Origin: Halarcobacter anaerophilus | Lineage (GTDB): Bacteria; Campylobacterota; Campylobacteria; Campylobacterales; Arcobacteraceae | Length of the DNA: 64,000 bases | Direction of reading: 5' to 3' | NCBI RefSeq assembly: GCF_006459125.1 | Contig: NZ_CP041070.1 | Location: forward strand, 1,302,001-1,366,000 | In this document: positions 8,626 through 17,152 of the stretch, piece by piece | Numbering within the stretch: the first letter of the stretch is position 1 | Layout: every line of letters starts with the position of its first letter | Program-made: the position numbers and the translations under genes | The notes under the pieces: generated by a model | The model's database searches: none | Seen by the model: only the letters and a program-made list of their open reading frames with translations | What the model was told of the DNA's origin: nothing

Positions 8626-10334
8626 AAAAATTATTTACTCTTTTTTTACTCTCTTTTTTTATAAGTTCCGCTCTTTTTGCTTCACAGCAAAAGGATAATG
8701 CAGATAAAAAAGAGATTGTGGCAAATAATTTAAAAGATATTGAAAAAATTGAAAAAGAGAAAGAGACAGAAGCTCAACTAAAGTTTGAAGAGGAAGAAAA
8801 AAGAAGAATCGAAGAACAAAAAGAGCTGAAAAAACAGAGAAAAATCAGTGAACTTGAAGAAAAAATTACTTCAATAGATGAAAAACTAAAAGATAATATT
8901 CTTCTAAAAAGATATAGTAATTATAATGCTTATATAAAACTTTCAGATGAATTAGTAGAGTTAAAACAAAGCGCAAAAAAGAGTTCAAATAAAACAGAAG
9001 AGCAGATTCATCATCTAACAAATAAAATAAGAATAAAAGAGAATGAACTTGAATTAATCTCCGAGTATAAAGGCTCACCTATAGGTTCTTTGATAAATCC
9101 TCCTGAAATAGAGAATTATGAACCTATTCAAAATCCTTTTGGAATATTAAATGCCTTATCATATATAAAAAAACTGGAAAATAGTAAAAAAGAGTTTATT
9201 GCCGTTGAAAAAGGAGTTAGAGAAGTAACTAATTTATTAGAAGAAAAACTCTACACTTATTTAGAATTGTATAATTTGTCTCCAAATGCAGAGTATAAAG
9301 AGAAAATCAATTTTTTAGATAAAGAAAAAAGAGATTTTACTATGGTTTTAGAGATTGTTTCAACCACGGAAGAGGTTTATACGAGAAAAATAGAACAAGT
9401 TATTTTAGAAACAAAATCCCAAATCTCAATTCAAGTTGAAAAGATTTTTAATATTGCCTTTATAATAATTATCTTCTTCGTAATCACATTTTTGATAAAA
9501 ATGGCACTAAAAAAATACTACTCCCAAAATGAAAACTACTATATGACAAATAAAGTTATAAACTTCTCATTGGTAATTTTTGTTTTAATTGTTGTTCTTT
9601 TTTCATATATAGACAATGTCTCTTATATAGTTACTATTTTAGGGTTTGCATCAGCAGGGATTGCAATTGCTTTAAAAGATTGGTTTATGTCAATTTTCGG
9701 CTGGCTTGTAATCGTAACTTCGGGTTCTATTCATGTAGGAGACAGAATAAAAGTAACAAGAGACGGACTTGAAGTAGTAGGAGATGTTCTTGATATCTCA
9801 CTTTTTAAAATAACAATCAGAGAAGATATTACTTTAACTTCATATACCGTAAACAGAAGAACAGGAAGAATTTTCTTTATTCCTAACAACTATGTTTTTT
9901 CAGAAATGATTGCAAACTATACGCACTCAGGACTTAAAACGGTTTGGGACGGTATTGATATTACGATAACTTTTGATTCAAATTATAAAAAAGCACAGCA
10001 TATAGCAAAAGAGATTTTAAAACATTACTCAAAAGGTTATACTGATATAACACGAAAACAGTTATCGAAAATGAGAAGTAAATACCAATTAAGAGCAACA
10101 GGAGTGGAACCTAGAGTTTACACTTTTGTTGAACCTTACGGAATAGTTATTTCTGCTTGGTATTTGACTAATTCATATTCTGCTTTAGTTTTAAGAAGTA
10201 CAATGTCTCCCGAAATTTTGGAAGCATTTATGAAAGAAGATGATATAACTATTGCTTACCCAACACAAACAATAAATGTCGGCAAAGGCTTACAAAACTT
10301 TAGAACACCGCCGGCAGATCTACCAGAGGTTTAA
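8622..10334 (+). CDS. MscS-family mechanosensitive channel with long periplasmic N-terminus
   Basis: The protein begins with a signal peptide (KKLFTLFLLSFFISSALFAS). A long, highly charged coiled-coil region (about 25-110) and a helical periplasmic part follow. Then come membrane helices near 275-370 and the MscS pore helix and beta domain: GFASAGIAIALKDW, GSIHVGDRIKV, RIFFIPNNYV. It would release solutes on hypo-osmotic shock. At 570 residues it is larger than E. coli MscS and resembles the extended MscK/MSL-like forms. The GTG start overlaps aroB by 4 nt. Confidence 0.88.
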   Translation: MKKLFTLFLLSFFISSALFASQQKDNADKKEIVANNLKDIEKIEKEKETEAQLKFEEEEKRRIEEQKELKKQRKISELEEKITSIDEKLKDNILLKRYSNYNAYIKLSDELVELKQSAKKSSNKTEEQIHHLTNKIRIKENELELISEYKGSPIGSLINPPEIENYEPIQNPFGILNALSYIKKLENSKKEFIAVEKGVREVTNLLEEKLYTYLELYNLSPNAEYKEKINFLDKEKRDFTMVLEIVSTTEEVYTRKIEQVILETKSQISIQVEKIFNIAFIIIIFFVITFLIKMALKKYYSQNENYYMTNKVINFSLVIFVLIVVLFSYIDNVSYIVTILGFASAGIAIALKDWFMSIFGWLVIVTSGSIHVGDRIKVTRDGLEVVGDVLDISLFKITIREDITLTSYTVNRRTGRIFFIPNNYVFSEMIANYTHSGLKTVWDGIDITITFDSNYKKAQHIAKEILKHYSKGYTDITRKQLSKMRSKYQLRATGVEPRVYTFVEPYGIVISAWYLTNSYSALVLRSTMSPEILEAFMKEDDITIAYPTQTINVGKGLQNFRTPPADLPEV

Positions 10335-10340
10335 TAATTT

Positions 10341-11609
10341 ATGCAGTTTTCGACAAGCAAACAGAAAGTATTTTTTAAAACATTCGGGTGTAGAACAAAT
10401 CTTTTCGACACCCAAGTTATGATGAGTAATTTAAAAGATTTTGAGATAACACAAGATGAAAAAGAAGCAGATATTGTAGTAATAAACTCATGTACCGTAA
10501 CAAACAGTGCAGATAGTACGGCAAGAGGTTATATAAACTCTTTAAACAGATTTGAAAAACCTCCCAGAGTTGTTTTTACAGGTTGCGGAGTTTGGACGAA
10601 AGGTGAAAATCTTTTTAAAGAAAATAAAATTGATTCTTTGTTCGGACACAGTGAAAAAGAGCATATAAATGAACTTCTTCAAAAAGATGAGAGATTTTTT
10701 GATGCCGGAGATTTAGAACATATTGACGATACTATCGTTGAAGAGTTTATAGGTAAAAGCAGGGCATTTATAAAAATTCAAGAAGGCTGTGATTTTAGAT
10801 GTTCTTATTGTATTATTCCTTATGTAAGAGGTGATGCAAGAAGTTATAAAGAGGATAAAATCTTAGAACAGATTACAACTTTGGCATCAAACGGTTTCGG
10901 TGAATTTATTTTAACAGGAACAAATGTAGGAAGTTACGGTAAAAAACAACACACTTCTTTGGCAAAACTTCTTAAAAAAATATCTCAAATAAAAGGCGTA
11001 AGACGTATTAGAATGGGAAGTATCGAACCTATTCAAATAGACGATGAGTTTAAAGAGCTTATAAATGAACCTTTTATGGCAAAACATCTTCATATAGCTT
11101 TGCAACACACTTCAAAACAGATGTTGCAAATAATGAACAGAAGAAACAAAGTTTTATCTGATCTTGAACTTTTTGAATTCTTAAGTGAAAACGGTTACGC
11201 CTTGGGAACGGATTTTATTGTGGGGCATCCGGGTGAAACCGATGAACTTTGGAAAGAGGCAATGGAAAATCTTCATAAATTTCCTTTAACTCATGTTCAT
11301 GCTTTTACTTACTCAAAAAGGGACGGAACTCCCAGTGCTACTATGAAAAATGAGGTTAGGGGAGATGTTGCAAAAGTTAGATACAATGAATTAGTAAGTA
11401 TAATCGAAGAAAAAAATTATACTTTTAGAAAAAACAATACAAAACCTTTGGAAGTCTTAATTGAGTCTTACAAAAATGGTGTCTATAAAGGCTTAGATCA
11501 GCACTTTAATCATATTGACGTAAAAAGTGAAGTTGATTTAGTCGGAGACTGGATCTTTATTGAGGAGTATGAAGCAAAGAGAGATAAAAATGTCGCAGAA
11601 TTCAAATAA
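10341..11609 (+). CDS. mtaB: tRNA (N6-threonylcarbamoyladenosine(37)-C2)-methylthiotransferase
   Basis: MiaB/MtaB-type radical SAM enzyme of 422 residues. The N-terminal UPF0004 domain has its three cluster cysteines at C17 (FGCRTN), C51 (NSCTVTN) and C82 (TGCGV). The radical SAM motif C150-x3-C154-x2-C157 lies in EGCDFRCSYCIIPYVRG. A C-terminal TRAM-like segment is present. GCRTN and the C-terminal part favour MtaB over MiaB or RimO. It adds a methylthio group to t6A37 of tRNAs reading ANN codons. It starts 6 nt after the channel gene and overlaps the next gene by 20 nt if the ATG at 11590 is used. Confidence 0.9.
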   Translation: MQFSTSKQKVFFKTFGCRTNLFDTQVMMSNLKDFEITQDEKEADIVVINSCTVTNSADSTARGYINSLNRFEKPPRVVFTGCGVWTKGENLFKENKIDSLFGHSEKEHINELLQKDERFFDAGDLEHIDDTIVEEFIGKSRAFIKIQEGCDFRCSYCIIPYVRGDARSYKEDKILEQITTLASNGFGEFILTGTNVGSYGKKQHTSLAKLLKKISQIKGVRRIRMGSIEPIQIDDEFKELINEPFMAKHLHIALQHTSKQMLQIMNRRNKVLSDLELFEFLSENGYALGTDFIVGHPGETDELWKEAMENLHKFPLTHVHAFTYSKRDGTPSATMKNEVRGDVAKVRYNELVSIIEEKNYTFRKNNTKPLEVLIESYKNGVYKGLDQHFNHIDVKSEVDLVGDWIFIEEYEAKRDKNVAEFK

Positions 11610-13056
11610 AAACATAGATAAAAATATGAAACTTATGGGCTTGTCAGCCATAGTTTTACTTATACTTTTTTTATACACACTTTATAAAAGCAGTGATCAT
11701 ATAAAAACAAATTCATACTATTTTGGGATTATATTTTTACTTTTTTTACTTGTATTTGCAATTTTTGCAAAATTTAAACAGAATAAAATTCAAAAATTTT
11801 TAAAAACAACTCAACAAAACGGTTCTCAAACTTTTTCAAATGAGTTAGCAACAGTACAACAAGAAAAAAATGAGCAACACTCTTCTTCTATAAGTGCCGT
11901 TAGTTCAAATATAACTTTTAAAGATATAGCCGGAATTAGTGAAGTAAAAGGTGAACTTGAAGAGGTTGTAAATTTTTTAAATGAACCAAACAGATATTTA
12001 AAACACGGAGTAAAACTTCCAAAAGGTGTACTTTTGGTTGGACCTCCTGGAGTGGGTAAAACACTTATTGCAAGAGCTGTAGCAGGTGAAGCTGATGTTC
12101 CGTTTTTTTATCAAAGCGGCGCAAGTTTTGTTCAAATCTATGTTGGAATGGGTGCTAAAAAAGTACGTGAACTTTTTATGAAAGCAAAACAGAGTGCCCC
12201 TGCTATTATTTTTATTGATGAGATTGATGCTATCGGTAAAAAAAGAGGCGGTAAAACAAATGATGAGAGAGAATCTACTTTAAATGAACTTCTAACACAA
12301 ATGGACGGTTTTGAGGGAGATTCGGGTGTTATAGTTATAGCTGCAACAAATAAAATCGATGTACTTGATGAAGCCTTGCTAAGAGCTGGAAGATTTGACA
12401 GAAGAGTCTTTTTGAATCTTCCTAATATTGAAGATAGAAAGAAAATTTTAGAACTGTATCTAAAAGGAAAACATTATGAGTTTGATTTGGATAAATTAGC
12501 CGAACAAACTTCAGGTTTCAGTTCAGCTGCCCTTGCCACACTTATAAATGAAGCTTTACTAAATATGATAAAAAGAGAATCAAAAGTTTTACAAAATGTT
12601 GATATCGAATTGGCAAAAAACAAACTTGAATTCGGTAAAAAAGAGACTCTTATTTTAAATGATAATCAAAAAGAGATTTTGGCTATTTATCAAGCAAGTA
12701 AAGCTTTTGTCTCAAAATCAAAAGTTACACTTTTTGATGAAAAAGTTAATATTGTAGATGCGGTTTATCCTTCTTATAACGAGCTTTTGGAAAATATAAA
12801 AAGATATTTATCGGGAACAATCGGTGTTGAAGTTATAAAAAAACAGAGATATGCCATAAATTCCCAAGATATAAAAGCTGCATACGATATAGCACAAAAT
12901 ATCGTTCAAGAGTATAAAATGGCAAAAGATATTGAGAGTTTAATAGATGACGTAAGCAATATTTTAAGATCTGAACTTTCACAAAACTCGGCTAAAATAG
13001 AAGAGTTAAAAGAGATAATGCTTAAAAACGAGGTAATTTTACTAGATGACATTTAA
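11590..13056 (+). CDS. FtsH-like membrane AAA+ ATPase lacking the protease active site
   Basis: Two N-terminal membrane helices (about 16-33 and 44-61) are followed by an AAA+ module: Walker A GPPGVGKT (151-158), Walker B IFIDEID (207-213), the FtsH-type pore motif FVQIYVGMG, and the second region of homology ATNKIDVLDEALLRAGRFDR. The C-terminal ~130 residues correspond to the M41 peptidase domain. However, the HEAGH zinc site is replaced by YQASKAF (367-373), so proteolysis is not expected. It may act as an unfoldase or extractase. The frame is open to 11560, but the ATG at 11590 has AAGAGAG upstream. Relatives are often annotated ftsH, and a true FtsH is presumably elsewhere in the genome. 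Confidence 0.88.
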   Translation: MSQNSNKNIDKNMKLMGLSAIVLLILFLYTLYKSSDHIKTNSYYFGIIFLLFLLVFAIFAKFKQNKIQKFLKTTQQNGSQTFSNELATVQQEKNEQHSSSISAVSSNITFKDIAGISEVKGELEEVVNFLNEPNRYLKHGVKLPKGVLLVGPPGVGKTLIARAVAGEADVPFFYQSGASFVQIYVGMGAKKVRELFMKAKQSAPAIIFIDEIDAIGKKRGGKTNDERESTLNELLTQMDGFEGDSGVIVIAATNKIDVLDEALLRAGRFDRRVFLNLPNIEDRKKILELYLKGKHYEFDLDKLAEQTSGFSSAALATLINEALLNMIKRESKVLQNVDIELAKNKLEFGKKETLILNDNQKEILAIYQASKAFVSKSKVTLFDEKVNIVDAVYPSYNELLENIKRYLSGTIGVEVIKKQRYAINSQDIKAAYDIAQNIVQEYKMAKDIESLIDDVSNILRSELSQNSAKIEELKEIMLKNEVILLDDI

Positions 13057-13558
13057 ATATTTTTCAGGTTTCTGTTTGGAAAATGAAAAAGAGCTTTTTA
13101 AAGAGTATCTTTGTGAAAAAAGCCTTTGTATTGCAGGATTTTCTTATGGAGCGATAAAAGCCTTTGAATATGTTTATAACAGCGATACAAGAGTAGATTT
13201 ATTACAACTTTTTTCACCTGCTTTTTTTCAAACAATGGATAAAAAAACAAAAAGATTGCAGCTTATGTTTTTTAAAAAAGATAAAGATGAATATATAAAA
13301 AATTTTTTAGAAAATGTTAGTTTTCCTTCAAATATCGAGATGGAAAAATATTTTAAAGAGGGCACTTCTTTAGAATTGGAAGAGCTTTTAAACTATATTT
13401 GGGATAAAGAAAAGTTGCAAAAATTGGTTGATAGAGGAATCAAAATCGAAGTTTTTTTAGGTCAAAAAGATAAAATAATCGATTCAAAAGGGGCAAAAGA
13501 GTTTTTTAAAGATTTTGCAACCGTATATTATATAAAAGAGAAAGGACACATTTTATGA
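13046..13558 (+). CDS. bioV: BioV-like pimeloyl-ACP methyl ester esterase (alpha/beta hydrolase)
   Basis: This short alpha/beta hydrolase has a probable Ser33 (GFSYGA), Asp142 (FLGQKDKIID) and His168 (KGHIL) triad. The 170-residue length matches, from memory, BioV of Campylobacterota, which replaces BioH in releasing pimeloyl-ACP from its methyl ester for biotin synthesis. Its location directly after the FtsH-like gene and before mogA supports this. No other biotin gene is in the window. It overlaps the upstream gene by 11 nt and the downstream one by 4 nt. Confidence 0.75.
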   Translation: MTFKYFSGFCLENEKELFKEYLCEKSLCIAGFSYGAIKAFEYVYNSDTRVDLLQLFSPAFFQTMDKKTKRLQLMFFKKDKDEYIKNFLENVSFPSNIEMEKYFKEGTSLELEELLNYIWDKEKLQKLVDRGIKIEVFLGQKDKIIDSKGAKEFFKDFATVYYIKEKGHIL

Positions 13559-14094
13559 GTGAAAATATAGCCAAGATTGGAATTATAACGGCAAGCGACA
13601 GAGCTAGTAAAGGAATTTATGAAGATTTGTCGGGAAAAGCTATAGAAGATACAATGAATGAATATTTAAAATCTGCTTGGGAACCTATTTACAGATGTAT
13701 TGAAGATGATCAAAAATCTATTGAAGATACTATTATTGATTTGGTTGATAATCAAAAGTGTTGTTTGGTTGTAACAACAGGTGGTACGGGTCCTGCTAAA
13801 AGAGATGTTACTCCTGAAGCTACCCAAGCGGTTTGTGATAGAATGATGCCTGGTTTCGGAGAACTTATGAGAGCTGAGTCCTTAAAATATGTTCCTACAG
13901 CTATACTTTCAAGACAAACAGCAGGTCTTAGAGGAAGTTCGTTAATTGTAAATCTTCCGGGTAAACCTAAATCAATAAGAGAGTGCCTTGACGCAGTATT
14001 CCCTGCAATTCCATACTGTATTGATCTAATGGAAGGACCTTTTTTAGAGTGTAATGAAGAGGTGATAAAAGCCTTTAGACCTAAAAAGAAATAA
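13555..14094 (+). CDS. mogA: Molybdopterin adenylyltransferase
   Basis: This 179-residue MoaB/MogA-fold protein has ITASDRASKGIYEDLSG near the N-terminus, the nucleotide-binding TTGGTGP (74-80), RDVTPEAT, and LRGSSLIVNLPGKPKS near the end. It adenylylates molybdopterin before molybdenum insertion. The MogA-type features (SDR at the start, RDVTPEAT) favour MogA over MoaB. Its start overlaps the bioV-like stop (ATGA). Molybdoenzymes such as periplasmic nitrate reductase are common in this lineage but none is encoded here. Confidence 0.93.
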   Translation: MSENIAKIGIITASDRASKGIYEDLSGKAIEDTMNEYLKSAWEPIYRCIEDDQKSIEDTIIDLVDNQKCCLVVTTGGTGPAKRDVTPEATQAVCDRMMPGFGELMRAESLKYVPTAILSRQTAGLRGSSLIVNLPGKPKSIRECLDAVFPAIPYCIDLMEGPFLECNEEVIKAFRPKKK

Positions 14095-14110
14095 GTATTA
14101 AAGAGTTTAT

Positions 14111-15445
14111 ATGAAAAAGATAGTTATTTCAATATTATTAAGTTTAATAGGTTTTTATATCGCAACTTTTGCTTTTACGTTTCAACATTCTCTTTTAATT
14201 GCATTAATTGTATTTTTAGTAGTTCTTTGGACAAATGAAGGGCTTCCTTTAGGTGTAGTTTCTCTACTTCCCATAATACTTTTTCCTAGTTTTGATATTA
14301 TATCGACAAAACAGGCTGTGGCAAACTATTCAAACTCCATAATTTTCCTTTTTTTAGGCGGGTTTATGATAGCTGTTGCAACTGAAAAAACCAATCTTCA
14401 TAGATATATTTCAGGAAAATTATTAACAATTTTTCCAAAAACAGTAAGAGGAGTTATTTTCTCTTTGGCAATTACTTCTGCATTGTTAAGTTCTTTGATT
14501 TCAAATACGACAACAGCCTTGCTGCTTCTTCCTATAGCAATGTTTTTAACAAGCGATACTAAATTAAAAGTTAGGCTTGCTTTATCTATTGCTTACGGAG
14601 CAAGTATCGGTGGAATAATTACACCAATAGGTACTCCTCCTAACTTAATTCTTTTAGGTTTTATGGGACAACATGGAATTGAAGCTATTCCTTTTGTTAA
14701 TTGGTTTTTTCTAACTGCACCTTTAGCTTTTGTTATGCTTCTTATTATTCCTTTTATTTTATCAATAGGTGCTAGTGATTTAAAATTTGATGAACATTTA
14801 GAAAGCAGAGAACAATTAAATGCCGAAAGAAAAAGATTGCTTTATATTTTGGGAGCTTTAATCGTTTTACTTTTTGCCAACTCTAAAATTGAGCCTTTTT
14901 ATTCAGGTTTAGGATTAAATGAAAAAGGAATTCTTTTAGGTTTCGGACTTTTAATGTTTGTGCCGAAAATCGGATTCTTAACTTGGGAAGATACTAAAAA
15001 AATTCCTTATGAAATCATTTTTCTTTTCGGTGCAGGGTTTACCATTGCCAATGCTTTCTCTTCAACAGGTTTGGCTTCGGAAGTTGCAGGGTATTTATTA
15101 GGTCTATCTCAACTGCCGACATTAGTTTTAATTTTATTGGTTGCGACACTTATAACCTTTACCACAGAAGTTACTTCAAATACGGCTTTAATCTCTATTG
15201 CTTTACCTATTATTTACTCTTTGGCAGAGACTGTAAATATTGATATAACTCTTGTTTTACTGGTTTCAACAATTTGTGCTTCTTATGCTTTTATGCTGCC
15301 AATAGCAACTCCTCCAAATGCAATTGCAATGGGAAGCGGCGCAGTAAAAGTAAAAGATATGGCAAAATTCGGATTTATATTTAATATCCTAGGAATATTG
15401 GCAATTACTACTATAGCTTTAGTATATTGGCAGTATTTTATTTAA
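14111..15445 (+). CDS. SLC13/DASS family anion permease
   Basis: This 444-residue integral membrane protein has about 11-12 helices. It has the two SNT-type substrate/sodium motifs of the DASS family: ISNTTTALLLLPIA in the first half and VTSNTALISIALPI in the second, with ITPIGTPPNL and LPIATPPNAIAM. Such carriers take up di- and tricarboxylates or sulfate with sodium, and the substrate here is open. It follows mogA after 16 nt and may be part of the same transcript, ending at the hairpin at 15444. Confidence 0.88.
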   Translation: MKKIVISILLSLIGFYIATFAFTFQHSLLIALIVFLVVLWTNEGLPLGVVSLLPIILFPSFDIISTKQAVANYSNSIIFLFLGGFMIAVATEKTNLHRYISGKLLTIFPKTVRGVIFSLAITSALLSSLISNTTTALLLLPIAMFLTSDTKLKVRLALSIAYGASIGGIITPIGTPPNLILLGFMGQHGIEAIPFVNWFFLTAPLAFVMLLIIPFILSIGASDLKFDEHLESREQLNAERKRLLYILGALIVLLFANSKIEPFYSGLGLNEKGILLGFGLLMFVPKIGFLTWEDTKKIPYEIIFLFGAGFTIANAFSSTGLASEVAGYLLGLSQLPTLVLILLVATLITFTTEVTSNTALISIALPIIYSLAETVNIDITLVLLVSTICASYAFMLPIATPPNAIAMGSGAVKVKDMAKFGFIFNILGILAITTIALVYWQYFI

Positions 15446-15476
15446 AAGATTTGTTAATTTTTAACAAATCTTTTAT
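15444..15476. terminator. Bidirectional terminator between SLC13 and AraC genes
   Basis: AAAAGATTTGTTAA, loop TTT and TTAACAAATCTTTT form a perfect 14-bp stem. It begins inside the SLC13 stop region, and its right arm reaches the stop codon of the convergent AraC gene. U-rich tails are available in both directions. Confidence 0.85.
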
Positions 15477-16339
15477 TTATATCTGATTGGAACTCTAAAT
15501 TCAATATCAAATTCATCTTTAGAGTCTAAATAATTGTTTTTATAATATAAAACATTAGCTGAAGCATTTAAGGCTTCAAATTCACTGCTAGGAAGCCATT
15601 GATGATATATCTTTTTATATAAAGTCAAGGCATCTTCGCAAATTCCTTGGTATCTTATTGTTGCATATAAACCGCCTTTTATATTGCATAAACCTATATC
15701 TCCTTTAGGTTTTATTTTTTTATCTTTTAAATCTACGCAAGCTACATACCTATAATCTTCAAGTGTAATAATATTTGGATTGCTATGATGAACTGCCATC
15801 ATAGCGGGATTTTTTATTCCAAAATCTTCTTCTAATAGAAATAAAAATTTCTGCCACATCTTTTTTATTGTTTTATCAAAACCTTGATGTCTCATATAAG
15901 CAATTTGAATTTGGGGTATTTTTTTTATCTCTATTTTTGAAAAATCTACTTCTTTTTCTCTTAGTTCATACTCTTTTGGTTCATAACTTTTATATTCTCC
16001 TTTTCTCCAATCATTAGGTGTTGTTTTATAAAACTTTTTAAATTCATTGCTAAAAGTAGAAGAGGACTTAAAACCGCAATCAAAAGCGATATTTGTTATT
16101 GTAGAGTTTGGATTAAAAATTAAAAGATTTGCTGCCCATTGCAATCTTAAATCTTTTATATATGTTGTTACGCTTTTTCCTGTAATCTCTTTAAATATTC
16201 TTTGAAAATGAAAGGGAGAATAAGAAGAGATTTTTGCCAAATCTTCTATTAATAACTTTGATGAGAGATATTTATAAATATGGTATTGAACTTCGTTAAT
16301 CCGTTCTTTATGCTCTTTTGTTGTATCTTTTTTCTTCAT
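15473..16339 (-). CDS. AraC-family regulator with GyrI-like effector-binding domain
   Basis: The N-terminal ~105 residues hold two helix-turn-helix motifs of AraC type (LLIEDLAKISSYSPFHFQRIFKE and ITNIAFDCGFKSSSTFSNEFKKFYKTTP). They are followed by a GyrI/SOUL-like small-molecule domain (about 130-286) with FSKIEIKKIPQIQIAYMRH. This DNA-binding-first layout is that of Rob-type multidrug or stress sensors. AAGGAG lies directly upstream of the ATG. No obvious target adjoins it, so it may act on distant genes. Confidence 0.88.
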   Translation of the reverse strand: MKKKDTTKEHKERINEVQYHIYKYLSSKLLIEDLAKISSYSPFHFQRIFKEITGKSVTTYIKDLRLQWAANLLIFNPNSTITNIAFDCGFKSSSTFSNEFKKFYKTTPNDWRKGEYKSYEPKEYELREKEVDFSKIEIKKIPQIQIAYMRHQGFDKTIKKMWQKFLFLLEEDFGIKNPAMMAVHHSNPNIITLEDYRYVACVDLKDKKIKPKGDIGLCNIKGGLYATIRYQGICEDALTLYKKIYHQWLPSSEFEALNASANVLYYKNNYLDSKDEFDIEFRVPIRYK

Positions 16340-16483
16340 AAGGAGGATAATAACATATTTAAAACAAAAAATCTTCCAAAGATTTGAAATAACAAATATA
16401 ATAGCACGATTTGATAAAAATAATGAAATTTAAATAAAAGACAGCTCTCTTTTTTTGTTTTATAATCAAAAAAAGGAGTTTAG

Positions 16484-16633
16484 ATGAAAACATTATTTAT
16501 TTTGATTATTTTTGCAAGTTTGGTTTTTGCTATAAAATTGATTAATAAAAATGAGATAAAAAAAGATAAAAGTAAAGAGAGTGTGGAACTTATTTTTTCA
16601 AAAATATATAAACATAGATTTGACACTTTATAG
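16484..16633 (+). CDS. Small secreted or membrane-anchored protein, 49 residues
   Basis: A canonical AAGGAG sits 7 nt before the ATG, and a TATAAT box lies at 16461-16466. The product starts with a signal-peptide-like segment (MKTLFILIIFASLVFA) followed by a lysine-rich 30-residue tail ending HRFDTL. I do not recognise it. The promoter, RBS and signal sequence together make it a credible gene despite its size. Its stop overlaps the end of the convergent Panacea-like gene by 6 nt. Confidence 0.6.
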   Translation: MKTLFILIIFASLVFAIKLINKNEIKKDKSKESVELIFSKIYKHRFDTL

Positions 16634-17131
16634 TGCGAAATCTATGTTTTCGTCCAAAGAGGCTTTTCTTACGTTTTCTATTTGAAAAGAAGCATTTGCT
16701 ATTTTTCTTGCCGTCTCATCTTTATATTTTTCAACAGTCTCTTCAAGTGTTTCTAGCTCTTCTTTTGAGAATACGGATTTGTCAAAATCCTCTTCCATCT
16801 CTATAAATTTTAACTCTATGAACTTCTCTTTTGTAATAATTTCTATATCAAGAAAATCTAAAAGTTCGGTTATTAAAATAAGTCTTTCATCTTCTTCTTC
16901 CAAATCCTCGCCGTTTGCTATAATATCAAAGATTTCGTTTAAAACTTTCGGCTCGGGATTTCTTTTTTGTTTTATATATTCTAAGTTAAAAATAGTTTTC
17001 CCATAATTTTTAAAATGGTTAAAATCAATTAGAAAAAGTAGGATGCAGAGTTTTCTATCATTTAGATGTTTTACTTCTTCATCCAACATATATAATATTG
17101 CATTTGCAATTTTCGTAATATTTATATTCAA
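16628..17131 (-). CDS. Panacea/SocA-like (DUF4065-type) domain protein
   Basis: The N-terminal part, ANAILYMLDEEVKHLNDRKLCILLFLIDFNHFKNYGKTI, has the layout of the Panacea/SocA (DUF4065) domain: an aliphatic helix, a KL-x2-LLF-x-DF helix, then YG. Panacea domains act as antitoxins or as proteolytic adaptors in several bacteria. The C-terminal half is acidic and helical (EEDERLILITELLDFLD and on). It follows the aldolase gene after 21 nt and is probably co-transcribed. No toxin-like partner is obvious next to it. The domain call is by eye and moderately uncertain. Confidence 0.55.
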   Translation of the reverse strand: MNINITKIANAILYMLDEEVKHLNDRKLCILLFLIDFNHFKNYGKTIFNLEYIKQKRNPEPKVLNEIFDIIANGEDLEEEDERLILITELLDFLDIEIITKEKFIELKFIEMEEDFDKSVFSKEELETLEETVEKYKDETARKIANASFQIENVRKASLDENIDFAL

Positions 17132-17152
17132 AAATATCCTTTATTTTTAATC

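Noticed and set aside
16628-17131. Panacea-like protein as half of a classical toxin-antitoxin operon
   Set aside because: Its same-strand neighbour is an ordinary aldolase, and the only small ORF is on the opposite strand; evidence is too thin to annotate a TA system.
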